Assembly: GCF_000372645.1 (NCBI RefSeq)
Contig: NZ_APMP01000006.1
Location: forward strand, 1-64,000
DNA: 64,000 bases
Origin: Caulobacter vibrioides OR37
Lineage (GTDB): Bacteria; Pseudomonadota; Alphaproteobacteria; Caulobacterales; Caulobacteraceae
Direction of reading: 5' to 3'
In this document: piece after piece, positions 44,363 through 53,927 of the stretch
Layout: each line of letters opens with the position of its first letter
Position numbering within the stretch: the stretch's first letter is position 1
Translations under genes and position numbers: made by a program
Notes under the pieces: model-generated
What the model was told of the DNA's origin: nothing
Seen by the model: only the letters and a program-made list of their open reading frames with translations
Database searches by the model: none

Positions 44363-45742
44363 TCACCCCGCCGCCAACCGGCGCTGATCGTCGCGGGCCG
44401 ACTTCAGCTTTTCCGCCACCAGGAACGCCAGTTCCAGCGCCTGCTCGCCGTTCAGGCGGGGATCGCAGTGCGTGTGATAGCGGTCGGCGAGGTCCGTCTC
44501 CGAGACCGCCCGGGCGCCGCCCAGGCATTCGGTGACGTTCTGGCCGGTCATCTCCAGGTGGACGCCGCCGGGGTGGACGCCCTCGGCCTGGGCGATCTCC
44601 ACGAAGCTCTTCACTTCGCTCAGAATGCGGTCGAACGGGCGGGTCTTGTAGCCGGTCGAGGCCTTCAGCGTATTGCCGTGCATCGGGTCCGTGGCCCAGA
44701 CCACCGAGCGGCCAGCCGACTTGGTCGCCTTCATCAGGCGCGGCAGGCGATCGGCGATCTTGTCCGAGCCGAAGCGACCATAGAGGGTCAGGCGGCCCGG
44801 CTCGTTGTTCGGGTTCAGCACGTCGATCAGGCGCAGCAGGTCGTCGCCCTCCATGGTCGGGCCGCACTTCAGGCCGATCGGGTTCTTCACCCCCTTCATG
44901 AACTCGACATGGGCGCCGTCCAGCTGACGGGTGCGCTCGCCGATCCACAGCAGGTGGGCGCTGGTGTCGTACCAGTCGCCGGAGGTGCTATCGACGCGGG
45001 TCATGGCTTCCTCGAAGCCCAGCAGCAGGGCCTCGTGGCTGGTGAAGAACTCGACGCGGCGCAGGTCCGGCTGGGTGTCGGGCGTGACCCCGACGGCCGA
45101 CATGAAGGTCAGGGCCTCGGAGATCTTCTCCGACAGTTCTCGATAACGCGCGCCCTGCGGGCTGTCGCCGACGAAGCCCAGGGTCCAGCGGTGGATGTTG
45201 TAGAGGTCGGCATAGCCGCCGCTGGCGAAGGCCCGCAGCAGGTTCAGGGTCGCGGCCGATTGGCCATAGGCCTTCAGCAGCCGATCCGGATCGGGCACGC
45301 GCTCGGCTTCGCTGAAGTCCATGCCGTTGATGATGTCGCCCCGGTACGACGGCAGGGTCCGATCGCCGACGGTCTCGACCGGTTCGGAGCGCGGCTTGGC
45401 GAACTGGCCGGCGATGCGGCCGACCTTCACCACCGGCTTGCCGCCGGCGAAGGTCAGCACCACCGCCATCTGCAGGATCAGGCGGAAGGTGTCGCGGATA
45501 TTGTCCGCGTGGAATTCCTTGAAGCTCTCGGCGCAGTCGCCGCCCTGAAGCAGGAAGGCGCGGCCCTCCGCCACATCGCCCAGCAGCGTCTTCAAGCGAC
45601 GCGCCTCGCCGGCGAACACCAGCGGCGGCATCTGGCGAAGCGTCTGCTCGACCCGCTCCACGGCGCCCATGTCTGGATAGTCGGTGGGCATGTGCTTGGC
45701 GGGTTTGGCTCTCCAGGCGGCGGGGGTCCAGCGGGCGGTCAT
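44363..45742 (-). CDS. Class II 3-deoxy-D-arabino-heptulosonate-7-phosphate synthase
   Basis: First step of the shikimate pathway (PEP plus erythrose-4-phosphate). Start [17 protein letters not shown] at 45742; ATG 45757 is an in-frame alternative without a better ribosome site. Class II landmarks: [93 protein letters not shown] and [18 protein letters not shown]. About 459 residues, the plant/Mycobacterium type. It is a single gene, co-directional with but separate from the O-antigen ligase gene. Confidence 0.96.
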   Translation of the reverse strand: MTARWTPAAWRAKPAKHMPTDYPDMGAVERVEQTLRQMPPLVFAGEARRLKTLLGDVAEGRAFLLQGGDCAESFKEFHADNIRDTFRLILQMAVVLTFAGGKPVVKVGRIAGQFAKPRSEPVETVGDRTLPSYRGDIINGMDFSEAERVPDPDRLLKAYGQSAATLNLLRAFASGGYADLYNIHRWTLGFVGDSPQGARYRELSEKISEALTFMSAVGVTPDTQPDLRRVEFFTSHEALLLGFEEAMTRVDSTSGDWYDTSAHLLWIGERTRQLDGAHVEFMKGVKNPIGLKCGPTMEGDDLLRLIDVLNPNNEPGRLTLYGRFGSDKIADRLPRLMKATKSAGRSVVWATDPMHGNTLKASTGYKTRPFDRILSEVKSFVEIAQAEGVHPGGVHLEMTGQNVTECLGGARAVSETDLADRYHTHCDPRLNGEQALELAFLVAEKLKSARDDQRRLAAG

Positions 45743-45854
45743 GACAGGCTCGATCATTGCAAGGGGCGGGGTAGATATCGCGAAAAGGACGGAAAGGCAA
45801 AATCGTGCGGCTAGATAGCGTCAATCCAACGGAGCGAGAAAAGTCGTTGTCGCG

Positions 45855-47078
45855 CTAGCGCGGCGAAGCGCTCGATTTTTGCGCGACGCCGCAGGCGATA
45901 GCGGCCAGAGCGCCCAGGGCGATCCACCACTCCTGCCAGACGCCAAAGCTGATGCCGCCGATGGTCAAATAGGCGACCAAGGTCGCCGCCGCCATGGCGC
46001 CGTCGCGACGGTCCTCCCCGGTCAGCCCCACGACGCGATAGGCGAGCCAGGCGAAGAAGGCCCCGGCCAGGGCCGCGCCGATCGAACCCAGCTCCAGCCA
46101 CAGCTGGATGGCCGCGTCGTGGGTGTGCAGCGGGATGGCGTTTCCAAACATCCGACTGGCGTCGATGCCCCAGCCGCGCAGCGGATGCTGAACCGTCTCG
46201 TTGGCGGCGAAAGCCCAGATATTCAGGCGCGCGTCCCATGACGGCGGGGCCAGCACGTGCAGCCAGGCGATGAAGCCGCTCCGCACCGACCACAGCACCA
46301 CCATCGGCGCGAAGATGAACGGCACGGCCACGATCGGGATCAGGGCGCGGGCGACCGGCTTGCCGATCAGGCGCACGCCCAGCCAAACGAGACCGCCCGC
46401 CAGCAGGGCCGCGATCGGCGCGTCGGCCCCGGTGAAGTGCGCGCCGGCGATGGTCAGAACGGCCATGGCCGCGATGATGATGGTCCGCCCCCGCACGCGC
46501 CAGGCGTCCAGGATGCGAGCGCATGGCCATAACAGCAGCGCCAGCGGATAGGCGCCCATCGACACCTTGACCATGGCCAGGTCCGGCCGGATCGGGTCAT
46601 GGCTGGCTCGCCGCAGCGCCTGGAAGATCTTGGCCTGCAACGCCCCGTCCAAAGCGGTGATCAGAGCCAAGGCCGCGGCGGCCACGATCATCACCGCGCC
46701 CGCCCGCCGCGCGGAGCGCCGCGACAGGGTCCCCAGCGCCGCGACGGCCGCGCCGTAGAAGCCCAACTCCAGCGCAAGCTTGAAGGCGGTGAAGGCGCCG
46801 AGAGCCTTGTCCTTCTTCAGGTCGGCCAGATGCGGCGCCGCGGGGCTCCAGTGAAGGCTGATCAGCGCCCACGCCAGCAGCGGCAAAAGCACGAAGATGG
46901 GCAGCATCGGCGGCCGCGCGCGGGCCAGGGTCGGCGTGACCAAAAGGCCGGTCAAGGCCAGCAGCGGCGCGAACCCCAGCGGCGCCAGGTAGCCCACCAG
47001 CGGGATCATCGCCATCAGGAAGACGGCGACCGCGCCCAGCCAGGGCGTGCGGCGCTCGGGCGCGAGCTCCGACGTCAT
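45855..47078 (-). CDS. O-antigen ligase/polymerase-family membrane protein (Wzy_C)
   Basis: 407 residues from ATG 47078, overlapping the gor stop (ATGA). About ten to twelve membrane segments span the protein. The Wzy_C periplasmic loop is seen as HPLRGWGIDASRMFGNAIPLHTHDAAIQLWLELGSIGAAL, with the RGxG and HxH features of O-antigen ligases (WaaL) and related polymerases. It joins or polymerises glycan on undecaprenyl carriers. WaaL, Wzy or another ligase acting on a different acceptor cannot be separated by sequence. The translational overlap with gor is unusual for function but conserved spacing of this kind is common in compact operons. Confidence 0.85.
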   Translation of the reverse strand: MTSELAPERRTPWLGAVAVFLMAMIPLVGYLAPLGFAPLLALTGLLVTPTLARARPPMLPIFVLLPLLAWALISLHWSPAAPHLADLKKDKALGAFTAFKLALELGFYGAAVAALGTLSRRSARRAGAVMIVAAAALALITALDGALQAKIFQALRRASHDPIRPDLAMVKVSMGAYPLALLLWPCARILDAWRVRGRTIIIAAMAVLTIAGAHFTGADAPIAALLAGGLVWLGVRLIGKPVARALIPIVAVPFIFAPMVVLWSVRSGFIAWLHVLAPPSWDARLNIWAFAANETVQHPLRGWGIDASRMFGNAIPLHTHDAAIQLWLELGSIGAALAGAFFAWLAYRVVGLTGEDRRDGAMAAATLVAYLTIGGISFGVWQEWWIALGALAAIACGVAQKSSASPR

Positions 47079-48475
47079 CCAATCCCGCCGACTTCGACCG
47101 GAATGTATTTCTCCCGCAGCGTGACCAGTTCCTCGGCCAGGGTCGGGTGAACCGCGCAGGTCGAGTCCCACTGCGGCTTGGTCACGCCCATCTTCACGGC
47201 GATGGCGGCCATCTGGATGATCTCGGGCGAGTCCGGCCCCACCACATGGACGCCCAGCACGCGCTGGTCGTCCTGCTTGACCACCAGCTTGATCAGGCAC
47301 CGCTCCTGGCCGCCATAGAAGGTGATCTTCATCGGGCGAAACACCGAGCGGTAGATGTCGACGCCGCCGAACGCATGACGCGCCTCGGCCTCGGTCATGC
47401 CCACCGAGCCCACCGGCGGCTGCGAGAACACCGCCGAGGCGACCATCTCGTGATCGAAGGTGGTCGGGTTGTCGTAAAACTCGGTCTGGGCGAAGGCCGC
47501 GCCTTCGCGGATAGCCACGGGCGTCAAATTGATGCGGTCCGTCACGTCGCCCACGGCCCAGATGCTGGCGACATTGGTCCTGGAGTGCTCGTCGACGGCG
47601 ATCGCGCCCTTGTCGTTGAGCTTCACACCGGCCTTCTCCAGCCCCAGCCCCTGGACGTAGGGCTCGCGGCCAGTGGCGAACATCACCGCCTCGGTCTCGA
47701 AGGTCAGGTCGTTGGACAGGGTGCTGACCAACACGCCGTCCTCGGCTTTCTCGATGCTCTTGTGCGAGCATCCCAAAACCACCTTGATCCCGCGCTTTTC
47801 CAGCTCGTCGGCCAGGTGCGAGCGCACATCGTCGTCGAAGCCGCGCAGAATATTGGCGCCGCGATAAAGCAGCGTGGTCTGCACGCCCAGGCCGTTGAAG
47901 ATCCCGGCGAACTCGACGGCGATGTAGCCGCCGCCGACGATCAGGATGCTCTTGGGCAGCTTCGGCAGATGGAACGCCTCGTCCGAGGTGATGCCCAGCT
48001 CCGCGCCGGGGAAGTCGGGGCGCACGGGCCGGCCGCCCGTCGCGACCAGGATCTTCCGGGCGGTGTAGGTTCCCGCGTCCTTGCCGCCTTCCTTGGGCAG
48101 GACCTCGACGGTGTGGGCGTCCAGGATCTGGGCGCGGCCATGCAACAGATGCGCCCCGGCCTTCTGCAGGTTGGTGACATAGATGCCCGACAGACGCGCG
48201 ATCTCGACGTCCTTATCGTGCAGGAAGCTCTTCCAGTCGAAGTGGGCGTCGCCGATCGTCCAGCCATAGCCCTTGGCCGTCTTCAGCTGGCTCGTGACCT
48301 CGCTGGCGTAGACCATGAACTTCTTGGGCACGCAGCCCCGGATCACGCAGGTGCCGCCGACTCGATACTCCTCGGCCACGGCGACCTTGGCCCCGGTCAT
48401 CGCCGCAAGGCGCGCCGCGCGCACGCCGCCGGAGCCCGCGCCAATGACGAAGAGATCGAAGTCGTAGTCAGCCAT
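47075..48475 (-). CDS. gor: Glutathione-disulfide reductase
   Basis: 466 residues from ATG 48475 (GGAGG six bases upstream; GTG 48478 is the alternative). FAD-binding GAGSGGVRAAR, the redox disulfide in GGTCVIRGCVPKK (Cys43, Cys48), the NADPH fold IVGGGYIAVEFAGI, WAVGDVTDRINLTPVAI, and the C-terminal catalytic His in STCAVHPTLAEELVTL. It reduces GSSG with NADPH in the cytosol. It follows rpiA on the minus strand with a 56-base gap and is overlapped at its 3' end by the O-antigen-ligase gene. Confidence 0.96.
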   Translation of the reverse strand: MADYDFDLFVIGAGSGGVRAARLAAMTGAKVAVAEEYRVGGTCVIRGCVPKKFMVYASEVTSQLKTAKGYGWTIGDAHFDWKSFLHDKDVEIARLSGIYVTNLQKAGAHLLHGRAQILDAHTVEVLPKEGGKDAGTYTARKILVATGGRPVRPDFPGAELGITSDEAFHLPKLPKSILIVGGGYIAVEFAGIFNGLGVQTTLLYRGANILRGFDDDVRSHLADELEKRGIKVVLGCSHKSIEKAEDGVLVSTLSNDLTFETEAVMFATGREPYVQGLGLEKAGVKLNDKGAIAVDEHSRTNVASIWAVGDVTDRINLTPVAIREGAAFAQTEFYDNPTTFDHEMVASAVFSQPPVGSVGMTEAEARHAFGGVDIYRSVFRPMKITFYGGQERCLIKLVVKQDDQRVLGVHVVGPDSPEIIQMAAIAVKMGVTKPQWDSTCAVHPTLAEELVTLREKYIPVEVGGIG

Positions 48476-48531
48476 CACGGCCTCCGGAAACTGCGGTTTG
48501 GCGGCTTATCTAGGGCGGCGAGCGCCGAAGG

Positions 48532-49218
48532 TCAGGGGCGCAGATGGATAACGCCCTGATCCGTGCCGACTAGGGCCTCATCGGCGAGGTCCAGGAACAG
48601 GCCGTGATCGACCACGCCCGTGACGCTTTTCAGCGCCGTGGCCAGGGCCGCGGGCTCGTCGATGCGGCCCGAGGCCATGTCGTAGATCAGGTTGCCGCCG
48701 TCGGTCACCACCATGCCCCGATCGGCCTGGCGCAGGCGCGGCGGCGGCAGGTCGAACTCGGCGGCGATATCGGCCAGGCGGCGGCCCGTATGGACGTGAC
48801 CGAAACGCACGACCTCGATCGGCAGCGGGAACTTGCCCAGGACGTCGACCTTCTTGGCGGCGTCGGCGATGACGACACAGCGGGTCGAGGCCTCCCAGAC
48901 CAGCTTCTCGCGCAGCAGGGCCGCGCCGCCGCCCTTGATCAGCGACAGCCCCGGACCGATCTCGTCGGCGCCGTCGACGGTCAGGTCGATCGTCTTGACG
49001 TCGTCCAGCGCCGCCAGCGGCAGGCCCAGCTCTCGCGCCATGTTGGCGGTGGCCTCCGAGGTGGGCACGCCGCGAATGTCGGACAGCCCGCGCGCGGCCA
49101 GCGCCTTGACGAACCAGGCGGCCGTCGAGCCGGTGCCCAGCCCCACCACCATGCCGTTCTCGACGAGCTCCGCCGCGGCTTCGCCCGAGAGGCGCTTCTG
49201 ATCGTCGGCGCTGCTCAT
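48532..49218 (-). CDS. rpiA: Ribose-5-phosphate isomerase A
   Basis: 228 residues from ATG 49218, overlapping the glmU stop (ATGA). Converts ribose-5-P and ribulose-5-P in the pentose phosphate pathway. Signatures: [53 protein letters not shown], and the C-terminal [17 protein letters not shown]. Its ribulose-5-P product is also the substrate of KdsD encoded at 4022-4978, though the two loci are far apart. An upstream open frame continues antisense-like through glmU and is not coding. Confidence 0.96.
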   Translation of the reverse strand: MSSADDQKRLSGEAAAELVENGMVVGLGTGSTAAWFVKALAARGLSDIRGVPTSEATANMARELGLPLAALDDVKTIDLTVDGADEIGPGLSLIKGGGAALLREKLVWEASTRCVVIADAAKKVDVLGKFPLPIEVVRFGHVHTGRRLADIAAEFDLPPPRLRQADRGMVVTDGGNLIYDMASGRIDEPAALATALKSVTGVVDHGLFLDLADEALVGTDQGVIHLRP

Positions 49219-50591
49219 GCCTTGTTGTCCTTCTTCGCCTGCTTCAGGGCGCGGAACTTGGCCGCCCACCCCGCCTTGACGGTTTGCTCGGCGCGTCCTA
49301 GCGCCAGCGCCCCGTCCTCGACATCCTTGGTGATCACCGAGCCCGATCCCGTCATCGCTCCGTCGCCCACCCGCACGGGCGCGACCAGGGCGCTGTTCGA
49401 GCCGATGAACGCGCCCTTGCCGACGTGGGTCTCGAACTTGTCGAAGCCGTCGTAGTTGCAGAAGATCGTCCCGGCCCCGATGTTGGCCTTCTCGCCCACC
49501 GAGCCGTCGCCCAGATAGCTGAGGTGATTGGCCTTGGCCCCGGCTCCGACCTTGACCTTCTTGACCTCGACGAAGTTGCCGATGTGGGCTTCGGCTCCGA
49601 TTTCCGCGCCGGGCCGCAGACGAGCATAGGGACCGATCAAGGCCCCCTCGCCCACCACCGCGCCTTCCAGGTGGCTGAAGGCCTTGATCACCGCGCCGCT
49701 GGCGACGCTGACGCCCGGACCGAAGACCACGAACGGCTCGATCGTCACGCCGCCGGCGATCTGGGTGTCCCAAGACAGGTGAACGGTGTCCGGAGCGGGC
49801 ATGGTCACGCCCTCGGCCATCAGCGCCTTGCGTCGGGCGGCCTGCCAGACCGCTTCGGCGGCGGCCAGCTCGGCCTGGGCGTTGACCCCCTGCACCGAGG
49901 TCTCCGGCGCGAAGGCGGCGCGCGCCGTCATCCCGCGCCCGTTGGCCAGACCCACGACGTCGGTCAGGTAGTACTCGCCCTTGGCGTTGTCGTTGCGCAC
50001 ATCGGCGAGGATGCCGAACAGCGTCGCCCGATCGGCCGCCATGACGCCGGAATTGCAGGCCTTCACCTGTTTGGTCGCCGCGTCGGCTTCCTTTTCCTCG
50101 ACAATGCTCAGAAGCAGGTTGTCGGGCCCCAGGACCAGCCGGCCATAGCCGGTCGGGTCGGCCGCCTCGAAGCCCAGCACCGCGACGTCCGCGCCCTCGG
50201 CCAGGACCTGGAACAGCGGTGCGATCACGCCAGCCGTCGTCAGGGGGCAATCGGCGTAGGTGACGACGACGTCGCCCTCGAAATCGGCCAGGGCGTCCTT
50301 GGCCGCCAGCACGGCGTGGCCGGTGCCCATCGGCGGATCCTGGATCACGGTCGAGCCCGCGCCCAGCCGCTTGCGGACGCTCTCGCCGACTTGGGGGCTG
50401 TGCGCCCCGACCACGACGACGATGCGCTCGCAGCCCAGGTTCTGAGCCGCGTCGATAGCGTGGTCGGTCAGGGTGCGGCCAGCCAGCTTGTGAAGCACCT
50501 TGGGCGTCGGCGACTTCATCCGCGTGCCTTGGCCAGCGGCCAGGATCACGGCGGCGCGCGGGCGGGCCGGCTTGGAGACGAGATCAGTCAT
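49215..50591 (-). CDS. glmU: Bifunctional N-acetylglucosamine-1-phosphate uridyltransferase / glucosamine-1-phosphate acetyltransferase
   Basis: Makes UDP-GlcNAc for peptidoglycan and LPS. N-terminal pyrophosphorylase (about 1-235): [46 protein letters not shown]-terminal left-handed beta-helix acetyltransferase (about 260-450): hexapeptide repeats [60 protein letters not shown]. The 458-residue length is standard. First gene of the minus-strand unit glmU-rpiA-gor-ligase and divergent from gph. Confidence 0.97.
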   Translation of the reverse strand: MTDLVSKPARPRAAVILAAGQGTRMKSPTPKVLHKLAGRTLTDHAIDAAQNLGCERIVVVVGAHSPQVGESVRKRLGAGSTVIQDPPMGTGHAVLAAKDALADFEGDVVVTYADCPLTTAGVIAPLFQVLAEGADVAVLGFEAADPTGYGRLVLGPDNLLLSIVEEKEADAATKQVKACNSGVMAADRATLFGILADVRNDNAKGEYYLTDVVGLANGRGMTARAAFAPETSVQGVNAQAELAAAEAVWQAARRKALMAEGVTMPAPDTVHLSWDTQIAGGVTIEPFVVFGPGVSVASGAVIKAFSHLEGAVVGEGALIGPYARLRPGAEIGAEAHIGNFVEVKKVKVGAGAKANHLSYLGDGSVGEKANIGAGTIFCNYDGFDKFETHVGKGAFIGSNSALVAPVRVGDGAMTGSGSVITKDVEDGALALGRAEQTVKAGWAAKFRALKQAKKDNKA

Positions 50592-50661
50592 GGGCGTGGG
50601 CGACTCCCCAAAGCGCGTTCAGCGTTGCATTAGCCGCGCAATTGACGGAAATGCCAGAGCC

Positions 50662-51375
50662 ATGCGCGCGCTTCATGACCTGAACGGGGCGACCATCGCC
50701 TTCGATCTCGACGGCACCCTGGTCGACACGGCGCCCGATCTGGTCGGGTCGCTGAACTTCATCCTCGCCGAGGAGGCCCTGCCGCCCCTGCCCTTCGACG
50801 CGGTGCGGCTGATGGTCGGTCGCGGCGCCCGGGCCTTGCTGGAGCGCGGTTTCGCGGCCGCTGGCTCACCCCTCGACGCCGAGCGCGCCCCGCCGCTGGT
50901 CCAGCGCTTCATCAACCACTACCTGACCCGCATCGCCCAGGACAGCGCGCCCTTCCCTGGCGTGGTCGAGGTGCTCACCGACTTGAAGGCGGCCGGCGTG
51001 AAGCTGGTGGTCTGCACCAACAAGCTGACCCATCTGTCGGACGCCCTGCTGGAGGCGGTGCATCTGCTGCCGTTCTTCGACGCCGTGATCGGCGCCGACA
51101 GCGCTCCGGCCGCCAAGCCCGACGGCCGCCACGTCGCGACCGCCATCGCCGCCGTGGGCGGCGAGATCGGCCGCGCCGTCATGGTCGGCGACAGCATCAA
51201 CGACGCCCTCGGCGCCCGCAACGCCGGCGTTCCCAGCGTGCTGGTCTCCTTCGGCTATACCGAGGCGCCGGTCGACACCCTGGGCGCCGATCGGGTCATC
51301 CACAGCTTTTTGGACGTCCCGGAGGCCTGCGCGACGCTTTTGGCCTCTTGCCCCGCGCCGAACACCAGACTATAG
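50662..51375 (+). CDS. gph: Phosphoglycolate phosphatase (HAD superfamily)
   Basis: 237 residues from ATG 50662 (MRALHDLNGATIAFDLDGTLVDTAP). HAD motif I DLDGTLVD, motif II VVCTNKL, motif III with the Lys in AAKPDGRHVATAI, and motif IV MVGDSINDALGARNA. It removes 2-phosphoglycolate formed by DNA repair or Rubisco-like side activity. The 70-base divergent region from glmU holds both promoters. A tRNA-Val gene begins 47 bases after the stop. Confidence 0.92.
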   Translation: MRALHDLNGATIAFDLDGTLVDTAPDLVGSLNFILAEEALPPLPFDAVRLMVGRGARALLERGFAAAGSPLDAERAPPLVQRFINHYLTRIAQDSAPFPGVVEVLTDLKAAGVKLVVCTNKLTHLSDALLEAVHLLPFFDAVIGADSAPAAKPDGRHVATAIAAVGGEIGRAVMVGDSINDALGARNAGVPSVLVSFGYTEAPVDTLGADRVIHSFLDVPEACATLLASCPAPNTRL

Positions 51376-51422
51376 ACCCCCTCCTCTCGCGGATCGGTCC
51401 CGCACGGACCGGCCCCAAAGGC

Positions 51423-51497
51423 GGATGCGTAGCTCAGCGGGAGAGCACCTCGTTCACACCGAGGGGGTCACAGGTTCAATCCCTGTCGCATCCACCA
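51423..51497 (+). tRNA. tRNA-Val (anticodon CAC)
   Basis: Acceptor GGATGCG/CGCATCC, D-arm AGCTCAGCGGGAGAGC, anticodon arm CCTCG-TTCACAC-CGAGG, T-arm CAGGTTCAATCCCTG and an encoded CCA. The loop gives anticodon CAC, reading GUG. Confidence 0.96.
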
Positions 51498-51654
51498 TAT
51501 TTTTCCGACATTGCCATGGCGCGGCGGAGGAACTCCTCAGGCATATCTCAAGCCTGGCGCGCCGTTCGCCTTCCAGTCGAAAAGCGTCGGGAGCCAAAGC
51601 CAAGTTTGCGCGTTCCTTACCGATACAGGGCTTTGGTCACGCTAGCGCCGCACA

Positions 51655-52869
51655 ATGAGCTTAACCATTGATCCGAATCGCGCCGGACGATCGGGAGCCG
51701 CGCATCGGATGCAAACGTCGCCAGAGTCGGCGCGCCTCGTCGACACGACCATGTTCTATGCCCCCGCCAGCGGCGGGGTCCGACGCTATCTCTCGGAGAA
51801 GAGCGCGTGGATCGCCCGCGCGCGGCCCGATCTGCGTCACACGATCATCGTCCCCGGGCGGAAGACCGGCGCCCCGGGACCTGGCCTGGGCTACGTGCGC
51901 TGTCCTCCCCTGCCCCTCAGCGGCGGCTATCGACTGCCGCTGCGCCGCTCGGCCTGGGTCGATCGTATCGTCGCCGAGCAACCCGACCTGATCGAGGCGG
52001 GCGACCCTTATGTGCCGGGCTTCGCCGCGCGGGAGGCCGGGCGGCGACTGCACGTGCCGGTCGTCGGGTTTTTCCATAGCGACCTGACCGCCCTGGCCCG
52101 CGTGCGCTTCGGAGCCTGGACCGGTCCCGCCGCGCGGCGGGCGACCGCTCGGCTCTGCGATGGATTCGACCTGTTGCTCGCGCCCAGCCAGTCCGCCGCC
52201 ACGACCCTGCGCGACGTCGGCTTCGACCGGGTCGCCGTGATGCCGCTCGGCGTCGATCTCGAGGTCTTCCGGCCGACACCCGAGGCGTCCCATCGCCTGC
52301 GCCACCAGCTGGGCCTGGCCAAGGACGACCGCCTGCTGGTCTTCGCCGGACGGCCGGCGCCAGAAAAGCGCGTCGACGTGCTGGTCGAGGCGGTCCGGCA
52401 ACTCGGACCTCAAGCCAAACTCCTGCTGATCGGCTGCGGCGACCGCTTCGCGCGGGACCCGCAGGTGCTGGCCCTGCCCTTCGAGGCCGACTCCGATCGC
52501 CTGGCGCTGTGGCTGGGCGCGGCCGACGCCCTGATCCACGCCAATCCGTCCGAGACCCTGGGTCTGATCGCCCTCGAGGCCATGGCCTGCGGGACCCCCG
52601 TCATCGGAATCGACGCCGGCGGCATCGGCGAGGTGGTCGACGTGTCGGCCGGCGAGCTGGCCTCGGATGGCTCGCCCGAGGCCTTGGCGCGGGCCGCCCG
52701 CCGCCTGTTCGCCCGCGACCAGGACGCCCTGCGGTCGGCGGCGCGCAAGCACGTCGCCCGCCACTACAGCTGGCCCGCCGCCTTCGAGCGGCTGATGGGC
52801 GTTTATCACGAGCTGACCGGCCTGGCCGCCTTTCGGCCGCCCGTCGCGGTCCCATCCGCTCCTTTATAG
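51655..52869 (+). CDS. Glycosyltransferase family 4 (GT-B)
   Basis: 404 residues. The N-terminal Rossmann half has FYAPASGGVRRYLSEKSAWI and VVGFFHSDLTALARV. The C-terminal half has GVDLEVFRP, LVFAGRPAPEKRVDVLVEAVRQLGPQAKLLLIGCGD, and the nucleotide-sugar E-x7-E region NPSETLGLIALEAMACGTPVIGID. Start ATG 51655 lacks a clear ribosome site; ATG 51709 with GGGAG upstream is possible. Transfers a sugar to a lipid or glycan acceptor, probably at the inner-membrane face. It ends 6 bases into the 3' end of the convergent LysR gene. Confidence 0.9.
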   Translation: MSLTIDPNRAGRSGAAHRMQTSPESARLVDTTMFYAPASGGVRRYLSEKSAWIARARPDLRHTIIVPGRKTGAPGPGLGYVRCPPLPLSGGYRLPLRRSAWVDRIVAEQPDLIEAGDPYVPGFAAREAGRRLHVPVVGFFHSDLTALARVRFGAWTGPAARRATARLCDGFDLLLAPSQSAATTLRDVGFDRVAVMPLGVDLEVFRPTPEASHRLRHQLGLAKDDRLLVFAGRPAPEKRVDVLVEAVRQLGPQAKLLLIGCGDRFARDPQVLALPFEADSDRLALWLGAADALIHANPSETLGLIALEAMACGTPVIGIDAGGIGEVVDVSAGELASDGSPEALARAARRLFARDQDALRSAARKHVARHYSWPAAFERLMGVYHELTGLAAFRPPVAVPSAPL

Positions 52870-53808
52870 CGTCGCGGCGGCCGCCTGGCAGACGCTCAGC
52901 AACCAGTCATTGGGCGAGCCCGGGCCATCCGTCGCCCGCAGCACCGCGCCGAACGGCGTCGGCGAAGGAGCGACAGGCGGTTCGATCATCATCACCTTGC
53001 CGCGCTCGGCAGCCAACTGGGCCAGACGCCGGGGAAGAACACAGACCATGTCCGAGCGACCGACCATGTTGAGCGCGCTGAAGGAGTCCTGCACCGAGAA
53101 AGGTCGCGGCGAATCTTCGCCCAGGGCATAGCGCTCGCCCCACGAGGTGACGCGGCGAAGGCCGAGGTGCCCCGCGGACGTGCGATCGGGATCGTCATTG
53201 CCGCCCGTGACCGCCAGATGCGGCAGACCTGCCAGAACCTCGTAGCTGACGCCGTCGACAAAGGCGGGATGGCCCACCCGAGCCACCCAGACGCCCGTCT
53301 CCTCGAAGAGCTGGCGATAGCTGAAACGCCCGGGGATCGCCTCGAAGCAGCCGATCACCATGTCCAGCGCGCCAGTGTCCAGATCCTCGGTCATGCCCGC
53401 GTAGAGATTGCGGAAGTGAACCTGGACGTTCGGGGCCAGCGCGAGCACGCGTTCGGCGATCAGCGGCCCCAGGACGTAGGAGATGTAACTCCCGGCCGCG
53501 ATATGAAAAGCGTGGTGATCAACGGAAGGATCGAACCTTTGGGCGGTCACCGCCGTTTCCAGAAGCTTGAGAGCCGTGCGGGCCGCATCGGCGATCTCCA
53601 GCGCGCGCGGCGTCGGCCTCAAGCCTGTCTGCCCGCGCACGAAGAGGTCGTCGCGCACCATTTCGCGCAGGCGGCGCAGCGCGTGGCTGACCGCCGATTG
53701 CGAAAGGCCAAGACGCTCGCCGGCTCTTGTCGCGTTCTTCTCTTCCAGCAGAGTGACGAAGACCCGGAACAGGTTCAGATCGGCGGTTCTAAAATTCATG
53801 GGATTCAT
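52864..53808 (-). CDS. LysR-family transcriptional regulator, divergent from an efflux operon
   Basis: 314 residues. Winged HTH at the N-terminus (LNLFRVFVTLLEEKNATRAGERLGLSQSAVSHALRRLREM, about 9-48), then the LysR substrate-binding domain (about 95-305), with VQVHFRNLYAGMTEDLDTGALDMVIG. Resembles the NodD/SyrM-like subgroup. It is divergent from the EmrA gene (119 bases apart), the usual arrangement for a regulator that controls both itself and the pump. Inducer unknown. Its ATG lies close to a TGAAA/TTTCCA inverted repeat. Confidence 0.9.
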   Translation of the reverse strand: MNPMNFRTADLNLFRVFVTLLEEKNATRAGERLGLSQSAVSHALRRLREMVRDDLFVRGQTGLRPTPRALEIADAARTALKLLETAVTAQRFDPSVDHHAFHIAAGSYISYVLGPLIAERVLALAPNVQVHFRNLYAGMTEDLDTGALDMVIGCFEAIPGRFSYRQLFEETGVWVARVGHPAFVDGVSYEVLAGLPHLAVTGGNDDPDRTSAGHLGLRRVTSWGERYALGEDSPRPFSVQDSFSALNMVGRSDMVCVLPRRLAQLAAERGKVMMIEPPVAPSPTPFGAVLRATDGPGSPNDWLLSVCQAAAATL

Positions 53809-53816
53809 GGCTGTTG

Positions 53817-53835
53817 TGAAAATATATCATTTCCA
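53817..53835. promoter_or_regulatory. Candidate LysR-type binding site between regulator and efflux operon
   Basis: TGAAA-N8-TTTCCA in an AT-rich stretch just upstream of both genes, in the position and with the symmetry expected for a LysR-family operator. Seen by eye only. Confidence 0.4.
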
Positions 53836-53927
53836 TCATGACAGGCGGAGTCCTATTTCGCGGCGAGGGTTCGCGACCGAACGAGCCCCGAGGATTCCCC
53901 AAAACCCAAAGACAGTTGGAGCAGCGC

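Noticed and set aside
47079-47771. N-terminal extension of the O-antigen ligase reading frame
   Set aside because: It lies out of frame inside gor, is Arg/Gly-rich, and ATG 47078 overlapping the gor stop gives a normal ligase with a hydrophobic start.
49219-50250. Upstream extension of rpiA
   Set aside because: It is an out-of-frame reading of glmU; ATG 49218 yields a normal 228-residue RpiA.
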